From the NCBI GenBank assembly GCA_002372175.1, contig DFIS01000082.1, positions 10,541-74,540 on the forward strand: a DNA stretch of 64,000 nucleotides, read 5' to 3'. Below, piece after piece: positions 18,601 to 25,840 of this stretch. The stretch comes from Solobacterium sp. UBA3691 (GTDB lineage: Bacteria; Bacillota_I; Bacilli_A; Erysipelotrichales; Erysipelotrichaceae). Numbering within the stretch: the first letter of the stretch is position 1; every line of letters starts with the position of its first letter. The translations under genes and the position numbers were made by a program. The notes beneath the pieces were generated by a model that was given only the letters and a program-made list of their open reading frames with translations, had not been told where the DNA came from and did no database searches.

Positions 18601-19411
18601 TACTGTTTCAGCAGATTTCACCGTGATACAGGCAGGAACCGGAGGACTGACGATGACGGCTGCGGATAAACCGTATTCTGCGAAGGCAGCAGTCATGAAG
18701 ACAGCGGTGACGATCAGGGACAGAAACGGTGCAGCACTTGCGGCGAAGACAGATTATGATCCGGTGATCAGATATACTTATGTCGATTACACGACACTTG
18801 CGGATGGTACGGTCAGGAATCCCGGAGAAGCCGTACAGAAGTCGGATATCATCCCCGCAGAAACTCTGATCAAAGCAGAAGCTGATCTTAAGGGTAAGTA
18901 TACCGGCACTGTATCTGCATATTTCCGGATCGTTGAAACGAGTATCGCATCTGCCAAAGTTACAGTACCTGTCCAGTACTACAGCGGCATGCCTGTGATC
19001 GTGTATAAAGAAGATATCACCGTCAAGGTTGGAAGCATGGTACTGGCACCGGACCAGTTTGAGATCGTCAGCTATGCGAATAATACGAAAAAGGGCACTG
19101 CCACGGTAACCATCCGCGGTATCGGAAACTTCGGCGGGACGAAGACCGTCAAGTTCAAGATCGTACAGCGTTCGTTTGGCGGTGCTGTCAGGTTCTATGG
19201 AAGCGATGCGACATCCGGAACGATGAAGGATCAGCTGATCTACAAGGATACCAGGCTTCGTAAGAATACATATACAAAGACAGGATATACATTCAAGGGC
19301 TGGGCAGTATATCCCGGCGGTCCTGTCGAGTATGCAAACCTGGATGTATTTACCTACAACAGGGATACCATGGCAGGCAGGCTGATCCGCCTGTATGCTG
19401 TGTGGGAATGA
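12641..19411 (+). CDS. Giant BspA-like DUF285 leucine-rich-repeat surface protein
   Basis: A 2256-residue exported protein. A signal peptide (about 1-28, ending VYA) is followed by a very acidic Glu/Pro/Thr region to about 155. Residues about 161-1515 hold four super-modules, each with a header (GVLxxDGDLI ... YTGxIF), a variable number of 23-24-residue DUF285 repeats of the type NTSNVTDMSGMF, and a Trp-rich footer ending near WAGTW. Residues about 1530-2160 are MBG-like repeats of 70-85 residues (DYTVKYKNN ... TGKGNY). The last 60 residues form a Listeria/Bacteroides (Flg_new) repeat ending LYAVWE. There is no LPXTG motif or anchor helix, so attachment is non-covalent or the protein is released. 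BspA-like proteins bind host matrix or other bacteria; that role is inferred. Confidence 0.9.
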   Translation: MKRIIRIFLTMVLLFTSGFGNGFRVYAEGNDPDAGITEAPEEILQEDEPREEPVQEEEITLPEEMTGEESASEPEDEEPVLEEETVLPEETAAEEPAQEPEDTEITEETEEPETAEISEEIQPAEETETAEVPEEDGSEEELPAEEGEEPAVEQAMPINTGNAYGVLSAEGDLILFRSTEAYEAGTGKTVSIDGTEYTGTVFTNIEALYTAGTSPFAGNTDIRTVSIAAGHEIQPKVYSGYFRNCTELVSVDLTGFDTGYGNTMVQMFAGCTKLETADLSGINKTYNIAHVSQLFAGCESLKTVRLMQNASNIIQYNEMFTGCTSLETLDLSMLNTAKATNMTGMFSGCTSLNEIILGPQMSVWQTSARLPDGAWKNEAISVSLPSEEFVAQYPEHCTEWAGTWVRDTYGTAYAVLESDGDLIFTRSFYTYANEQEGTLVSRSGASYTGTIFTDIEDALIQPPWYNRKPDIVTVQAEDTVRPLTMDSWFAGCSNLTSFDAQNFVTSSVTSMHYLFDGCSSLVNIDHLDQFNTSNVTDMSGMFYYCSKLTSLDLSSFQTSSMTGSMRYMFRGCEKITSLDLSSFDTSNVTEMANMFEECRSLETLILGSGFTAESVSGSLEAMFSGCESLKTLDLSTFNTQNVTSMYFMFNRCKALETLTFGPAFSTANVTNMNSMFYDCESLKNLDVSGFNTQNVTTMYNMFAICEALETLTFGPGFNTSNVTDMGAMFTGCKALTSLDVSGFDTSKVTFFAGMFRECYALLSLDLRNWNTSSAENMSQMFYLCESLQTIQLDESFDTSNVKYMDCLFGFCKSLTSLDLSHFNTSKVTGMSDMFNDCYMLEELDVSSFDTSNVTSMSAMFSNMTSVKHLDVSNFDTSKVTAMDWMFYNMPKLESITFGENFKTSSVSTMSYLFTNDASLQALDLSTFNTANVTNMAGMFDGLNALTSLTLGKGFTVWHSGAPLQEGIWVNKARGLTKTSGELQAGYPANAGKWYGTWVREDRAFAVLQDDGDLIFTRSREYHPNAARGTLTDLKGNTYTGWIYSDVEDTGMSVPSWANNISVRRAYAVDTIRPLSMANWFYNCTQLQYFDSTNFDTSACTNMHYLFFRCESLEAPDLSHFDTSKVTNMYGMFAENRSLRSLDLHTFNTTKVTNMSWMFHLDDKLESLDLSSFDTSSVTDMYSMFGACYALSSVKLGTKWTVWRDGDSYGRLPDGSWSNLAKNITMSAEELYMQYPVNAKTWAGEWCRVHSYGILQDDGQLILTNSKYVYGNDTIDTLTDLKGNTYTGRIFANIENTSDTPWYSYKSQILSVRAADTVRPGNMTSWFYECNNLKTFDGHNIDTSACTSFYLLFADCYALEYADLSTFDTANVTDMSYMFIDCHVLPAIDLSTFNTEKVTDMSYMFKGCYALETLDLSSFHTPLLNSTYYMFYNCTSLKTLDLSRFNTANVSSMYNTFKYCDALESLYLSPEWIRWSSDSGLRAGTWTNGALYVSELDLQSWYPDNAQEWKGLWTWTDKTYGDVDPLDTGDIREGLWIGHLDDYDYTGKAITQDVRVYHGMVRLTQGRDYTVKYKNNKNAGTATVTVTGKGNYQGSQSKTFEIIPWDIDATNTVITLNKDTFLYNGKVQKPKVTSVVYTKPDGNKVKLKANQDYTVEYSAGSADIGSYSVTVKGKGNYDKNDALTLWYEITNITPVNSLSIKLSRTKYAYDGTAKYPDPVYGAGVDPSKLTVAYEDNTDAGTAKVTFTGDGITYAGSVTKTFEITGTPISKAKILYFEKTWPYLGYPIIQGITLEYADVPLDGSSYSIEYLNNTEIGTATMIITGQKGFTGTVKKTFRIFGTQFKEDLFEISGFMPAVDYTGSEIRQDGTVLHDKIIGHDLAEGTHYTVSYKNNVKAGTATVTYTGMHSAGFEGSFSKTFRINKPLITASDISLNSIYFYTKGGVKPVPVVTVNGRKLINGTDFTLSYKNNNKLGTAGLTVKGKGNYTGTVSADFTVIQAGTGGLTMTAADKPYSAKAAVMKTAVTIRDRNGAALAAKTDYDPVIRYTYVDYTTLADGTVRNPGEAVQKSDIIPAETLIKAEADLKGKYTGTVSAYFRIVETSIASAKVTVPVQYYSGMPVIVYKEDITVKVGSMVLAPDQFEIVSYANNTKKGTATVTIRGIGNFGGTKTVKFKIVQRSFGGAVRFYGSDATSGTMKDQLIYKDTRLRKNTYTKTGYTFKGWAVYPGGPVEYANLDVFTYNRDTMAGRLIRLYAVWE
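13121..17190 (+). repeat. Four tandem DUF285 super-modules
   Basis: Module starts fall near residues 161, 408, 1001 and 1248 (bases 13121, 13862, 15641 and 16382). Each starts with GVLxxDGDLI or a close variant and ends with a footer patterned VW ... G.W.N ... YP ... W.G.W. Module 2 is about 590 residues; the others are near 250-270, so it appears expanded by extra DUF285 units. Confidence 0.8.
17210..19100 (+). repeat. MBG-like repeats in the stalk of the BspA-like protein
   Basis: Seven or so units share a core of DYTVxYxNNxxxGTATVxxxGKGNYxG, each beginning with a tyrosine-rich strand. They probably fold as Ig-like beta sandwiches that hold the repeat head away from the cell. Confidence 0.7.
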
Positions 19412-19429
19412 TGTATCTGTGATGGCAGA

Positions 19430-19775
19430 AGGCTGCTTCTGGAGTATACCGCTTGCCGTCAAGCTCTGTTACGGCAGTGATATGGTCTTCAAACGGTTCA
19501 TAACAGGTCATAGGCATCACGGAAGGAAGTACATCTCATCAGGTTTCTGTAACTGTGTTCAACACTGATGCGGCTGTCAGAGAAGTGGTCGTTCAGCTCG
19601 TCTTTGCAGAACAGGAGACGGGATTATCTGTCGGGGAATGACTGAGATCCCGTGCAGTGTTCAGCGATAGTGCAGACTTCCCGCGGTCTTCCCTTCAGGT
19701 TGAAGATATCCCCGCCTTTCAGGAAGACAACAGGGTAAACCTTCATTACTCATCTTCGCGCAGAAGTTTACCGTC
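19430..19775 (-). pseudogene. Decayed minus-strand coding locus, family not recognised
   Basis: The 460 bases between the BspA-like gene and 19874 have no intact gene, but the minus strand shows successive protein-like stretches in shifting frames. DGKLLREDE ends at a stop (19746-19748). MKVYPVVFLKGGDIFNLK begins at the ATG overlapping that stop and runs to 19624. LFCKDELNDHFSDSRISVEH ends at 19498, and CYEPFEDHITAVTELDGKRY runs to about 19430. The order and codon texture fit the tail of one gene plus a second gene broken by at least two frameshifts. I cannot name the family. Confidence 0.45.
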
Positions 19776-19807
19776 ACAACTAGTGCGGGTTAAAACAGAA
19801 CAGAAAG

Positions 19808-19835
19808 ACCTCCTCCCCCGGGGGTTTTTCTGTAT
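19808..19835 (+). terminator. Hairpin followed by T run
   Basis: ACCTCC and GGGGGT pair with one G-U around TCCCCC, then TTTTCT. It precedes the next operon and may end read-through from the BspA-like gene. Confidence 0.45.
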
Positions 19836-19873
19836 ATACGCATGATATACTTGAAGTAACAGGAGATCAGTAT

Positions 19874-20512
19874 ATGGAATTAAGATTCAAACATGAAGAC
19901 AACAACATTTCTGTAGAACAGAAGATGGACAGCTGGCCGCTGTGTTTGTACAAAGAACGTGACCCTGATGTGCGTTTTGCGATGCTCGGTGAAGCAGAGA
20001 AACGCGGTCTGACACCGGAACTGACACCCGTGATCAGAACGATGCTTGAAAAAAGGTATAAGCAGGGAGAGAAACCGGCAGATACGTATCTGCGTTTCTG
20101 GCTGACCTGCAGCCTGGCTGGAAATTCCATTCATGACGGAGAGATCCCGGACCGGGATATGGAAGATATACGGAAGATGGCTGAAGATCTTGGCTTTGCG
20201 GATGTGATCGCGGATCATCGTGATCTTCTTTATCAGGAGTTTTATCAGACTGCGATCCTGTATATCAACCTGAGTCTTACCGATAAAAGATATGGCTCCG
20301 TAGTGTTCGGACTGGGTAAGTTATCCGATGAGAAACTGATCAGAAAGATCTGTGAGGATACCTACAGGACCGGATATATCGTACCGGAGATCGTTCGTTT
20401 TGCAGGATATGAGGTATGGGAAGAAGCACTGAAGGCGGCCTGTACGGATTTCTTCCCGCAAGGCGCAGAAGTGTGGGATGAAGTACACGCAAGTGAGACA
20501 CCCGAAGTATGA
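19874..20512 (+). CDS. Hypothetical protein, 212 residues
   Basis: I do not recognise the family. The protein is soluble, acidic and mostly helical, with no signal peptide or membrane segment. Repeated-helix character is visible (DPDVRFAMLGEAEKRGL, MEDIRKMAEDLGFADV), with aromatic patches such as LLYQEFYQTAILY. A -10 (TATACT 19846-19851) lies just upstream and AGGAG at 19861-19865 is the ribosome site. Its 3' end overlaps the PfkB kinase gene by 35 bases, so it is the first gene of a three-gene operon (this, PfkB, SDR) and may share their substrate pathway. Confidence 0.7.
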   Translation: MELRFKHEDNNISVEQKMDSWPLCLYKERDPDVRFAMLGEAEKRGLTPELTPVIRTMLEKRYKQGEKPADTYLRFWLTCSLAGNSIHDGEIPDRDMEDIRKMAEDLGFADVIADHRDLLYQEFYQTAILYINLSLTDKRYGSVVFGLGKLSDEKLIRKICEDTYRTGYIVPEIVRFAGYEVWEEALKAACTDFFPQGAEVWDEVHASETPEV

Positions 20513-21479
20513 TGTCCTGTGTGTCGGAGCAGCGACCTGGGATACATTGTTAACAGGAATCGATCCCGCTCTTTTCCGTACGGACAGTATCCTGGCAAAG
20601 GCGTATACAGCTTCTTCCGGCGGTGATGCGCTGAATACGGCGGTAAGTCTTGCGAAGCTTGGCTTGTCGGTATCCCTGTGTGCGGTCCTTGGTGAAGATA
20701 CGGCGGCAGAGCTGATCATACAGGATCTGCATCAGGCAGGTGTATGCACAGATGATCTGATCCGCAGTGCGCATGTCCATACCGCTTCCCCGGTACTGCT
20801 TGTCGATACGGAAGGAGAAAGACACATCATCCGTGTGCCCGACAGCGGCAATCATACGCTTACCCGGGAAATGATCAGTGATGACCTGCTGCAGAAAGCG
20901 GTGCACATGCATGTCGGCAGTGCCAATGTCCTGCCGGCACTGGATGGACAGGGGCTTGGACAGCTGATGAAAAGAGCGCATGAGCTGGGTCTGACCACCT
21001 CGATGGATGTCTCCTACGACAAATCGGGGAAGTGGCTGCAGAATATTGAAGATGCCCTGTATCACTGTGATATCTTCATTCCCAGCCTGCAGGAGGCTTC
21101 TGAGTACTGTGACAGCACTGATCCGGAAGTGATCTGTGCCTTCTTCCGCAGATATCCGCTGAAGGTCTTCGGCATCAAGCTTGGCAGTAACGGTGTCATG
21201 ATCACCGACTTCCGTGACACATACACGATGGGTACGCTGTACAATGGCATACCGGTGGATACGACAGGAGCCGGAGATGCCTTCATGGCCGGGTTCATTG
21301 CGGCGTGGTTAAGGGGATATGATCTTCCTTCGTGCATGGCTTTCGGCAGTGCACAGTCGGCTTCCGTACTGCGGGGAACCGGGGCCAACCGGACAGCAGG
21401 TACACTTGCGGATGCCTGCAGATTGCTGGCAGAAAACCGGATAAAGATCAGGAGAAAAGATGAATACATTTCAGAATAA
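20478..21479 (+). CDS. PfkB-family carbohydrate kinase
   Basis: A 333-residue ribokinase-like sugar or nucleoside kinase. The N-terminal beta sheet has VLCVGAATWDTLLTG and SSGGDALNTAVSLAKLG; the C-terminal signature DTTGAGDAFMAGF (near residue 255) contains the catalytic Asp and anion hole. The start at ATG 20478 lies inside the preceding gene in another frame; a later start near residue 10 is possible. The stop overlaps the next SDR gene by 20 bases. Substrate unclear: ribose, fructose, keto-deoxy sugar or nucleoside. Confidence 0.87.
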   Translation: MKYTQVRHPKYDVLCVGAATWDTLLTGIDPALFRTDSILAKAYTASSGGDALNTAVSLAKLGLSVSLCAVLGEDTAAELIIQDLHQAGVCTDDLIRSAHVHTASPVLLVDTEGERHIIRVPDSGNHTLTREMISDDLLQKAVHMHVGSANVLPALDGQGLGQLMKRAHELGLTTSMDVSYDKSGKWLQNIEDALYHCDIFIPSLQEASEYCDSTDPEVICAFFRRYPLKVFGIKLGSNGVMITDFRDTYTMGTLYNGIPVDTTGAGDAFMAGFIAAWLRGYDLPSCMAFGSAQSASVLRGTGANRTAGTLADACRLLAENRIKIRRKDEYISE

Positions 21480-22167
21480 AGTCGCTGTGATCACCGGCGG
21501 GGCTCACGGCATCGGCAGATGCATCGCCGAGGAATTCCACAAAGAAGGAGCAGTCACGGAAGTGATCGACATTCGCGAAGGAGACCACTATGTCGGGGAT
21601 ATCTCCGACAGGAAAGTACTCGAAGACTTTGTCTCTTATGTCATACAGAAGCACGGACATATCGATATCCTTGTCAATAACGCACTGCCGCTGATGAAGG
21701 GCATCAATGACTGTACGTATGAAGAATTCGAATATGCGCTGAAAGTAGGTGTTACAGCCCCGTTCTATCTGACAAAGCTGTTCCTGCCGTACTTCAGTGA
21801 ACATGCCTCGGTAGTCAATATCTCCTCATCCCGAGACAGGATGTCACAGCCGCAGACGGAGAGCTATACAGCCGCCAAGGGAGGCATAGCAGCACTGACG
21901 CATGCCTTGGCAGTAAGTCTTGGACCGAAGATCCGTGTCAACTCCGTATCTCCGGGCTGGATCGATACAGACTATACGGTATATGAAGGACCTGATGCGT
22001 ATCAGCAGCCTGCCGGAAGGGTAGGCAATCCTCTGGATATTGCGAACATGGTGCTGTATCTCTGCTCAGAGAAAGCAGGCTTTATCACCGGTGAGAATAT
22101 CTGTATAGACGGCGGGATGACAAAGCTGATGATCTATCACAATGATCACGGCTGGACACTGGAATAA
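21460..22167 (+). CDS. SDR-family oxidoreductase
   Basis: A 235-residue short-chain dehydrogenase. TGGAHGIG (12-19) is the cofactor loop, VIDIRE at the end of the second strand suggests NAD(H), NNA lies near 73-75, and Ser122-124, Tyr136 and Lys140 (YTAAK) form the active site. The 20-base overlap with the PfkB kinase indicates coupled translation, so oxidation or reduction and phosphorylation probably act on one sugar. It is slightly shorter than the 245-260 typical of the family, but the fold appears complete, ending in GGMTK and a short tail. Confidence 0.85.
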   Translation: MNTFQNKVAVITGGAHGIGRCIAEEFHKEGAVTEVIDIREGDHYVGDISDRKVLEDFVSYVIQKHGHIDILVNNALPLMKGINDCTYEEFEYALKVGVTAPFYLTKLFLPYFSEHASVVNISSSRDRMSQPQTESYTAAKGGIAALTHALAVSLGPKIRVNSVSPGWIDTDYTVYEGPDAYQQPAGRVGNPLDIANMVLYLCSEKAGFITGENICIDGGMTKLMIYHNDHGWTLE

Positions 22168-22168
22168 T

Positions 22169-22200
22169 AAAAGAGAAGACACTGTGATCTTCTCTTTTTG
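22169..22200. terminator. Bidirectional terminator
   Basis: AAAGAGAAGA and TCTTCTCTTT pair perfectly around CACTGTGA. It lies between convergent genes and serves both. Confidence 0.85.
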
Positions 22201-22206
22201 TGTTAG

Positions 22207-22944
22207 TTACTTTGTGAACTGTCTGCGGAAGAACTCCTCAAACTTCGGTGTCCACCAGTCTCTGTATCCTGCTCTGGTAGGATGGACCGGATCGTTCATG
22301 AACAGTGCATAATCTTCTTTTGTGACATCGTTCATTTCCTGATCATGCCAGAGGTCCAGGATACTGATGCCCCACTTGTCTTTCAGTTCAGACAGGCGCT
22401 CAACCATCTTTGCATAGAGCTCGTTATCAAACCTGGTGCCTGTATAGAACGATACCGGACAGCTCCATGTTTTCTGTGCATAGGCGATGATATACTCCAT
22501 GGCACCGGTGATCGTCGTGATGTCAAAGTCTTTGATATCCCTGCTGTCACTAATCTCACCGAGGGGCTTGGGCTTGTCAGGCTTGGCATCATTGGTGGAT
22601 AACTGACACATGAAGGCATCCGCATGGATCTGTGTATCCATCTTCTGCAGACGTTCGATATACGATTCCTTCTCGTTTTCATCCCAGACCAGAGTCGTCC
22701 CGGAGACAGCTTCCTTGACGGAATTCATGCCGTCTCTTTTACGCATGTAGTCGGGGAAAGCCTCTCCCAGTGCCGCAAAGCCGTAGGTTACCGAGCTGCC
22801 GAGAAACAGTACGGTCTTTCCCTGCAGAACGGGATCGCTGCCTGGCAGAGTCTTATCCAGGCTGTAGCGGATATCGTTGCCGGGAAGTAAGGCAAGCTTC
22901 TCGTTGAGCAGACGCATTCTTTCTTCTCTGCTTAATTCTGTCAT
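22207..22944 (-). CDS. SGNH/GDSL-type hydrolase
   Basis: A 245-residue cytoplasmic esterase-type protein. FLGSSVTYG near residue 48 is block I, with Ser51 as nucleophile; LSTND is block III; DPVHPTRAGY gives the catalytic Asp218 and His221. The family deacetylates sugars, lipids or polysaccharides. Its start overlaps the upstream hydrolase stop by four bases (ATGA), so the two are co-translated and may remove different ester groups from one glycan or aromatic substrate. Confidence 0.85.
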   Translation of the reverse strand: MTELSREERMRLLNEKLALLPGNDIRYSLDKTLPGSDPVLQGKTVLFLGSSVTYGFAALGEAFPDYMRKRDGMNSVKEAVSGTTLVWDENEKESYIERLQKMDTQIHADAFMCQLSTNDAKPDKPKPLGEISDSRDIKDFDITTITGAMEYIIAYAQKTWSCPVSFYTGTRFDNELYAKMVERLSELKDKWGISILDLWHDQEMNDVTKEDYALFMNDPVHPTRAGYRDWWTPKFEEFFRRQFTK

Positions 22945-23993
22945 ATCTTTTCTCCTTTGCGGTGTGATACAAGCCAGTCCAGAATACCCTTTTCATTATG
23001 CAGGGTAAGGATCCAGCTGGCATGATTCTGCCCCATCTTCTGTGTCCAGTCCATGTCGGGATCGGTACCGATACCGTACTGTGCCAGTTCTTCGGCAGTA
23101 TACAGAGTCAGGTGAGTATCGGTATAGCCTCTTTCAAGCAGCGACATGAACGTATTGGCCAGGTAGGCATGTCTGTCAGCCTGATGATCGATATAGGATG
23201 TGGATACCCATACCGGCACATGGGGCCAGTGCTCCAGCATCATGCGTGTTTCACCGTTGATCGAAGGACAGATCGGAGCAGCAGCCGCAAACAGATCGGG
23301 AGCCATGGACACAGCTCTTACGGTACCGGCTCCGCCCATGGACAGACCCAGTACATAAACTCTGTCGGGATCGACATTACCTTCACTGATCATCTCTCTG
23401 ATCACGGAGAATACTCTGCCGAGATAATCTCTGTTCCATCCGCGGTCGTTTCGGCCGGACTGCGGCCAGGCCCCGATACGTGTGTCAAAGGCAGGGAACT
23501 GCATACCTCTGCCGTGGTCGGGAGCCTGCGGAGCCATGATGTACATATCCGGCCATCTCTTGGCAAGGGATATGGCACCGAGGGTACCGGTCAGCTGTTT
23601 CAGGTTATCCGTACCGCACTCACCGCCGCCATGCAGGAAGAGCACCAGCGGATGCGGACCGGCAAACGGAGGGGTATACAGTCTGTAGACAGTACCGTTC
23701 TTCTCACAGGCCTCAAAGCGGTCTTCTCCGCGTACGGTGACTTCGCCGCCCGGCAGTCCGCTGATCAGGATCTTCTTGCCCTGACGCAGCTGGAATTCTT
23801 CGGAAACGGGGAACGGCAGACAGCGGATGGCTGTACTTCCGTCCTTGACGATGACCTGCAGATCTTCCTCCGCAGGTGTATACTTACCGTTCTTCAGCTT
23901 ATAGAGAACGGGATCCTTGACTTCCTTATCCAGCAGGAAACCGGTCACGTGCTGACCGAAGTCGAGTACTTCAGTTGTAATGATCTCTTTCAT
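22941..23993 (-). CDS. Alpha/beta-hydrolase (prolyl-oligopeptidase/PHB-depolymerase-like esterase)
   Basis: A 350-residue protein. The first 100 residues are a beta-rich N-terminal domain. The hydrolase domain follows, with LFLHGGGECG (oxyanion hole, about 118-127) and GLSMGG (216-221, nucleophile Ser218); the region YIMAPQAPDHGRG is typical of carboxylesterases annotated as prolyl oligopeptidase-like or feruloyl esterase. No signal peptide, so it is cytoplasmic. First gene of a two-gene unit with the SGNH hydrolase. Confidence 0.82.
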   Translation of the reverse strand: MKEIITTEVLDFGQHVTGFLLDKEVKDPVLYKLKNGKYTPAEEDLQVIVKDGSTAIRCLPFPVSEEFQLRQGKKILISGLPGGEVTVRGEDRFEACEKNGTVYRLYTPPFAGPHPLVLFLHGGGECGTDNLKQLTGTLGAISLAKRWPDMYIMAPQAPDHGRGMQFPAFDTRIGAWPQSGRNDRGWNRDYLGRVFSVIREMISEGNVDPDRVYVLGLSMGGAGTVRAVSMAPDLFAAAAPICPSINGETRMMLEHWPHVPVWVSTSYIDHQADRHAYLANTFMSLLERGYTDTHLTLYTAEELAQYGIGTDPDMDWTQKMGQNHASWILTLHNEKGILDWLVSHRKGEKI

Positions 23994-24040
23994 GATATAT
24001 GTACCTCTTATCTTATTTTAGAACAAATCCGATCAGGATG

Positions 24041-24046
24041 TATAAT
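24041..24046 (+). promoter_or_regulatory. -10 element of the nucleotidase gene
   Basis: TATAAT with no clear -35. It places the transcript start near 24053, downstream of all upstream in-frame Met codons, and therefore supports GTG 24072 as the start. Confidence 0.55.
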
Positions 24047-24071
24047 GATAACCGAAGAAAGAGGTAACACT

Positions 24072-25769
24072 GTGAAAAGACAGATAACGACAATACTGGG
24101 TCTGTCCGTACTGCTGGCCGCAGGATGCGCCGGCGGACAGAAACCTGCAGAGACAAAAGAACCTGCACCTGCAGAAGAGGCAGCACAGACCGCAGAACGC
24201 ACAGATGATATTTATATTTACTATACAAGTGATGTGCACTGCGGGGTGGATGAGAACCTCGGCTTTGCGAAGCTGAAGGCACTGGTGGATGATACCAGAG
24301 CGGAACATGAGAATACACTGCTGGTGGATCTCGGTGATACCCTGCAGGGCGGTACGCTCGGTTCCCTGACACAGGGCAGTATCATCTACGACCTGATGAA
24401 TAAGATGGGCTATGACATTGTTGAGCTGGGCAATCATGATTTTGACTACGGTGCGTCCAGACTGTGGGAATTGCTGGATAAGGCAGAATTCGATATCGTT
24501 CTCTGCAATGTGTCATATACCGGAAAGAAAGAAGATCACCTGAAGGATATACCTGCATATACGATACGGGATCTGCAGGGCACAAAGGTTGCCTTTATCG
24601 GTGTTCTGACACCGGAGACACTTACCGCTTCCACACCGGCATACTTTCAGGAAGATGGTGAATACGTTTATGACTTCAGCAGCGGCGATGAAGGTAAAGC
24701 CCTGGCCGCAAAAGTACAGAAAGCTGCCGATGATGCCAGAGCGGAAGGGGCGGAATACGTGATCGTCCTCAGTCATCTCGGTTCCGTACCGGAGAATGCG
24801 CCGTATGATGCGGTATCTCTGATCCGCAATACCAGAGGGATCGATGCTGTACTGGACGGACATTCACACTCTGTGATCATTGGTGATACGTATCCCAACG
24901 CTGACGGTGAGGATGTTGTTCTGAGCTCTGTCGGTACGAAGATGGCCAATGTCGGCGAACTGATCATTACACCGGAAGGTGAGATCCAGACCGTACTGAT
25001 CGGGGAATATGACAGGGAAGATGCAGAGATGGCAGATGCAATCGCAAGTGCGAAAACTGAACTGCAGGATATTCTGGACAGAAAGATCGGTGATTTGCCG
25101 TTTGACATGCCGATCACGGATGAAGACGGTATTCGCATGATTCGTTCACGTGAAAAGCCGATCGGTAACTTCTGTGCCGATGCGGTACGAAGCCTGATGA
25201 AAACGGATGCGGCGATCATCAACGGCGGCGGTGTGCGTCATACCCTGTCGGCCGGTGAGGTGACTTACGGAAATCTGCTGGATGTCTTCCCGTTCCAGAA
25301 TGAACTGGCTTCCTGTAAGTGTACAGGCAGACAGATCATTGATGTTCTCGAATATGGTGCACAGTCAACGGAATCGATCTACGTGTTTGACGGCAATCCA
25401 GCCGGCGAATACGGCGGTTTCCTGCAGGTATCCGGGCTGAAGTATACGATCGATACTTCGATCCCCTCCGGTGTGCAGAAAGATGAAAACGGTATGTTTA
25501 CCGGTGTTGAAGGGGAATACAGAGTTAAAGATGTATATATTCTGCAGAACGGAGAATATGTCCCGGTGGATCCTGACGCTGAATATACGCTGTCAGGCAC
25601 AAGATATGTATTGTTTGGCTCCGGTGACGGCAATACCGTGCTGAAGGACTGTGAACCGGTCATTGCCATCGGTCCGGTGGATTCCGAAGCTCTGATCACA
25701 TATATGAATGAACTCGGTACGATTCCTGACAGTTACAGAGAACCGGAAGGACGTATTACCGTAAAGTAA
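24072..25769 (+). CDS. 5'-nucleotidase/UshA-like metallophosphatase lipoprotein
   Basis: A 565-residue surface lipoprotein. The frame stays open far upstream, but that part is antisense to the esterase gene. GTG 24072 is chosen because GAAAGAGGT precedes it, TATAAT lies just upstream, and the protein then starts with a signal peptide ending in LAAGC (lipid-bearing Cys19). The calcineurin-like domain shows YTSDVHCG, DLGDTLQGG, GNHDFDYG, LSHLG and DGHSHS, the full metal-ligand set. The C-terminal 5'-nucleotidase domain has NGGGVR and the substrate-clamp region. Probably releases nucleosides and phosphate from extracellular nucleotides. Confidence 0.88.
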   Translation: MKRQITTILGLSVLLAAGCAGGQKPAETKEPAPAEEAAQTAERTDDIYIYYTSDVHCGVDENLGFAKLKALVDDTRAEHENTLLVDLGDTLQGGTLGSLTQGSIIYDLMNKMGYDIVELGNHDFDYGASRLWELLDKAEFDIVLCNVSYTGKKEDHLKDIPAYTIRDLQGTKVAFIGVLTPETLTASTPAYFQEDGEYVYDFSSGDEGKALAAKVQKAADDARAEGAEYVIVLSHLGSVPENAPYDAVSLIRNTRGIDAVLDGHSHSVIIGDTYPNADGEDVVLSSVGTKMANVGELIITPEGEIQTVLIGEYDREDAEMADAIASAKTELQDILDRKIGDLPFDMPITDEDGIRMIRSREKPIGNFCADAVRSLMKTDAAIINGGGVRHTLSAGEVTYGNLLDVFPFQNELASCKCTGRQIIDVLEYGAQSTESIYVFDGNPAGEYGGFLQVSGLKYTIDTSIPSGVQKDENGMFTGVEGEYRVKDVYILQNGEYVPVDPDAEYTLSGTRYVLFGSGDGNTVLKDCEPVIAIGPVDSEALITYMNELGTIPDSYREPEGRITVK

Positions 25770-25776
25770 GATATAT

Positions 25777-25820
25777 TAAAAACCGGAATCGGTCATATTG
25801 ATATGATCAATACCGGTTTT
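25777..25820. terminator. Bidirectional terminator
   Basis: AAAACCGG ... and ... CCGGTTTT form a long, slightly interrupted stem between convergent genes, with A and T tracts on both sides. Confidence 0.75.
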
Positions 25821-25840
25821 ATCGTCTTTGGAATACCAGT

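Noticed and set aside
22998..24071. Open frame that would extend the nucleotidase by 358 residues
   Set aside because: It is antisense to the esterase gene, has no signal peptide, and the promoter and lipoprotein start at 24041-24072 explain the gene better.
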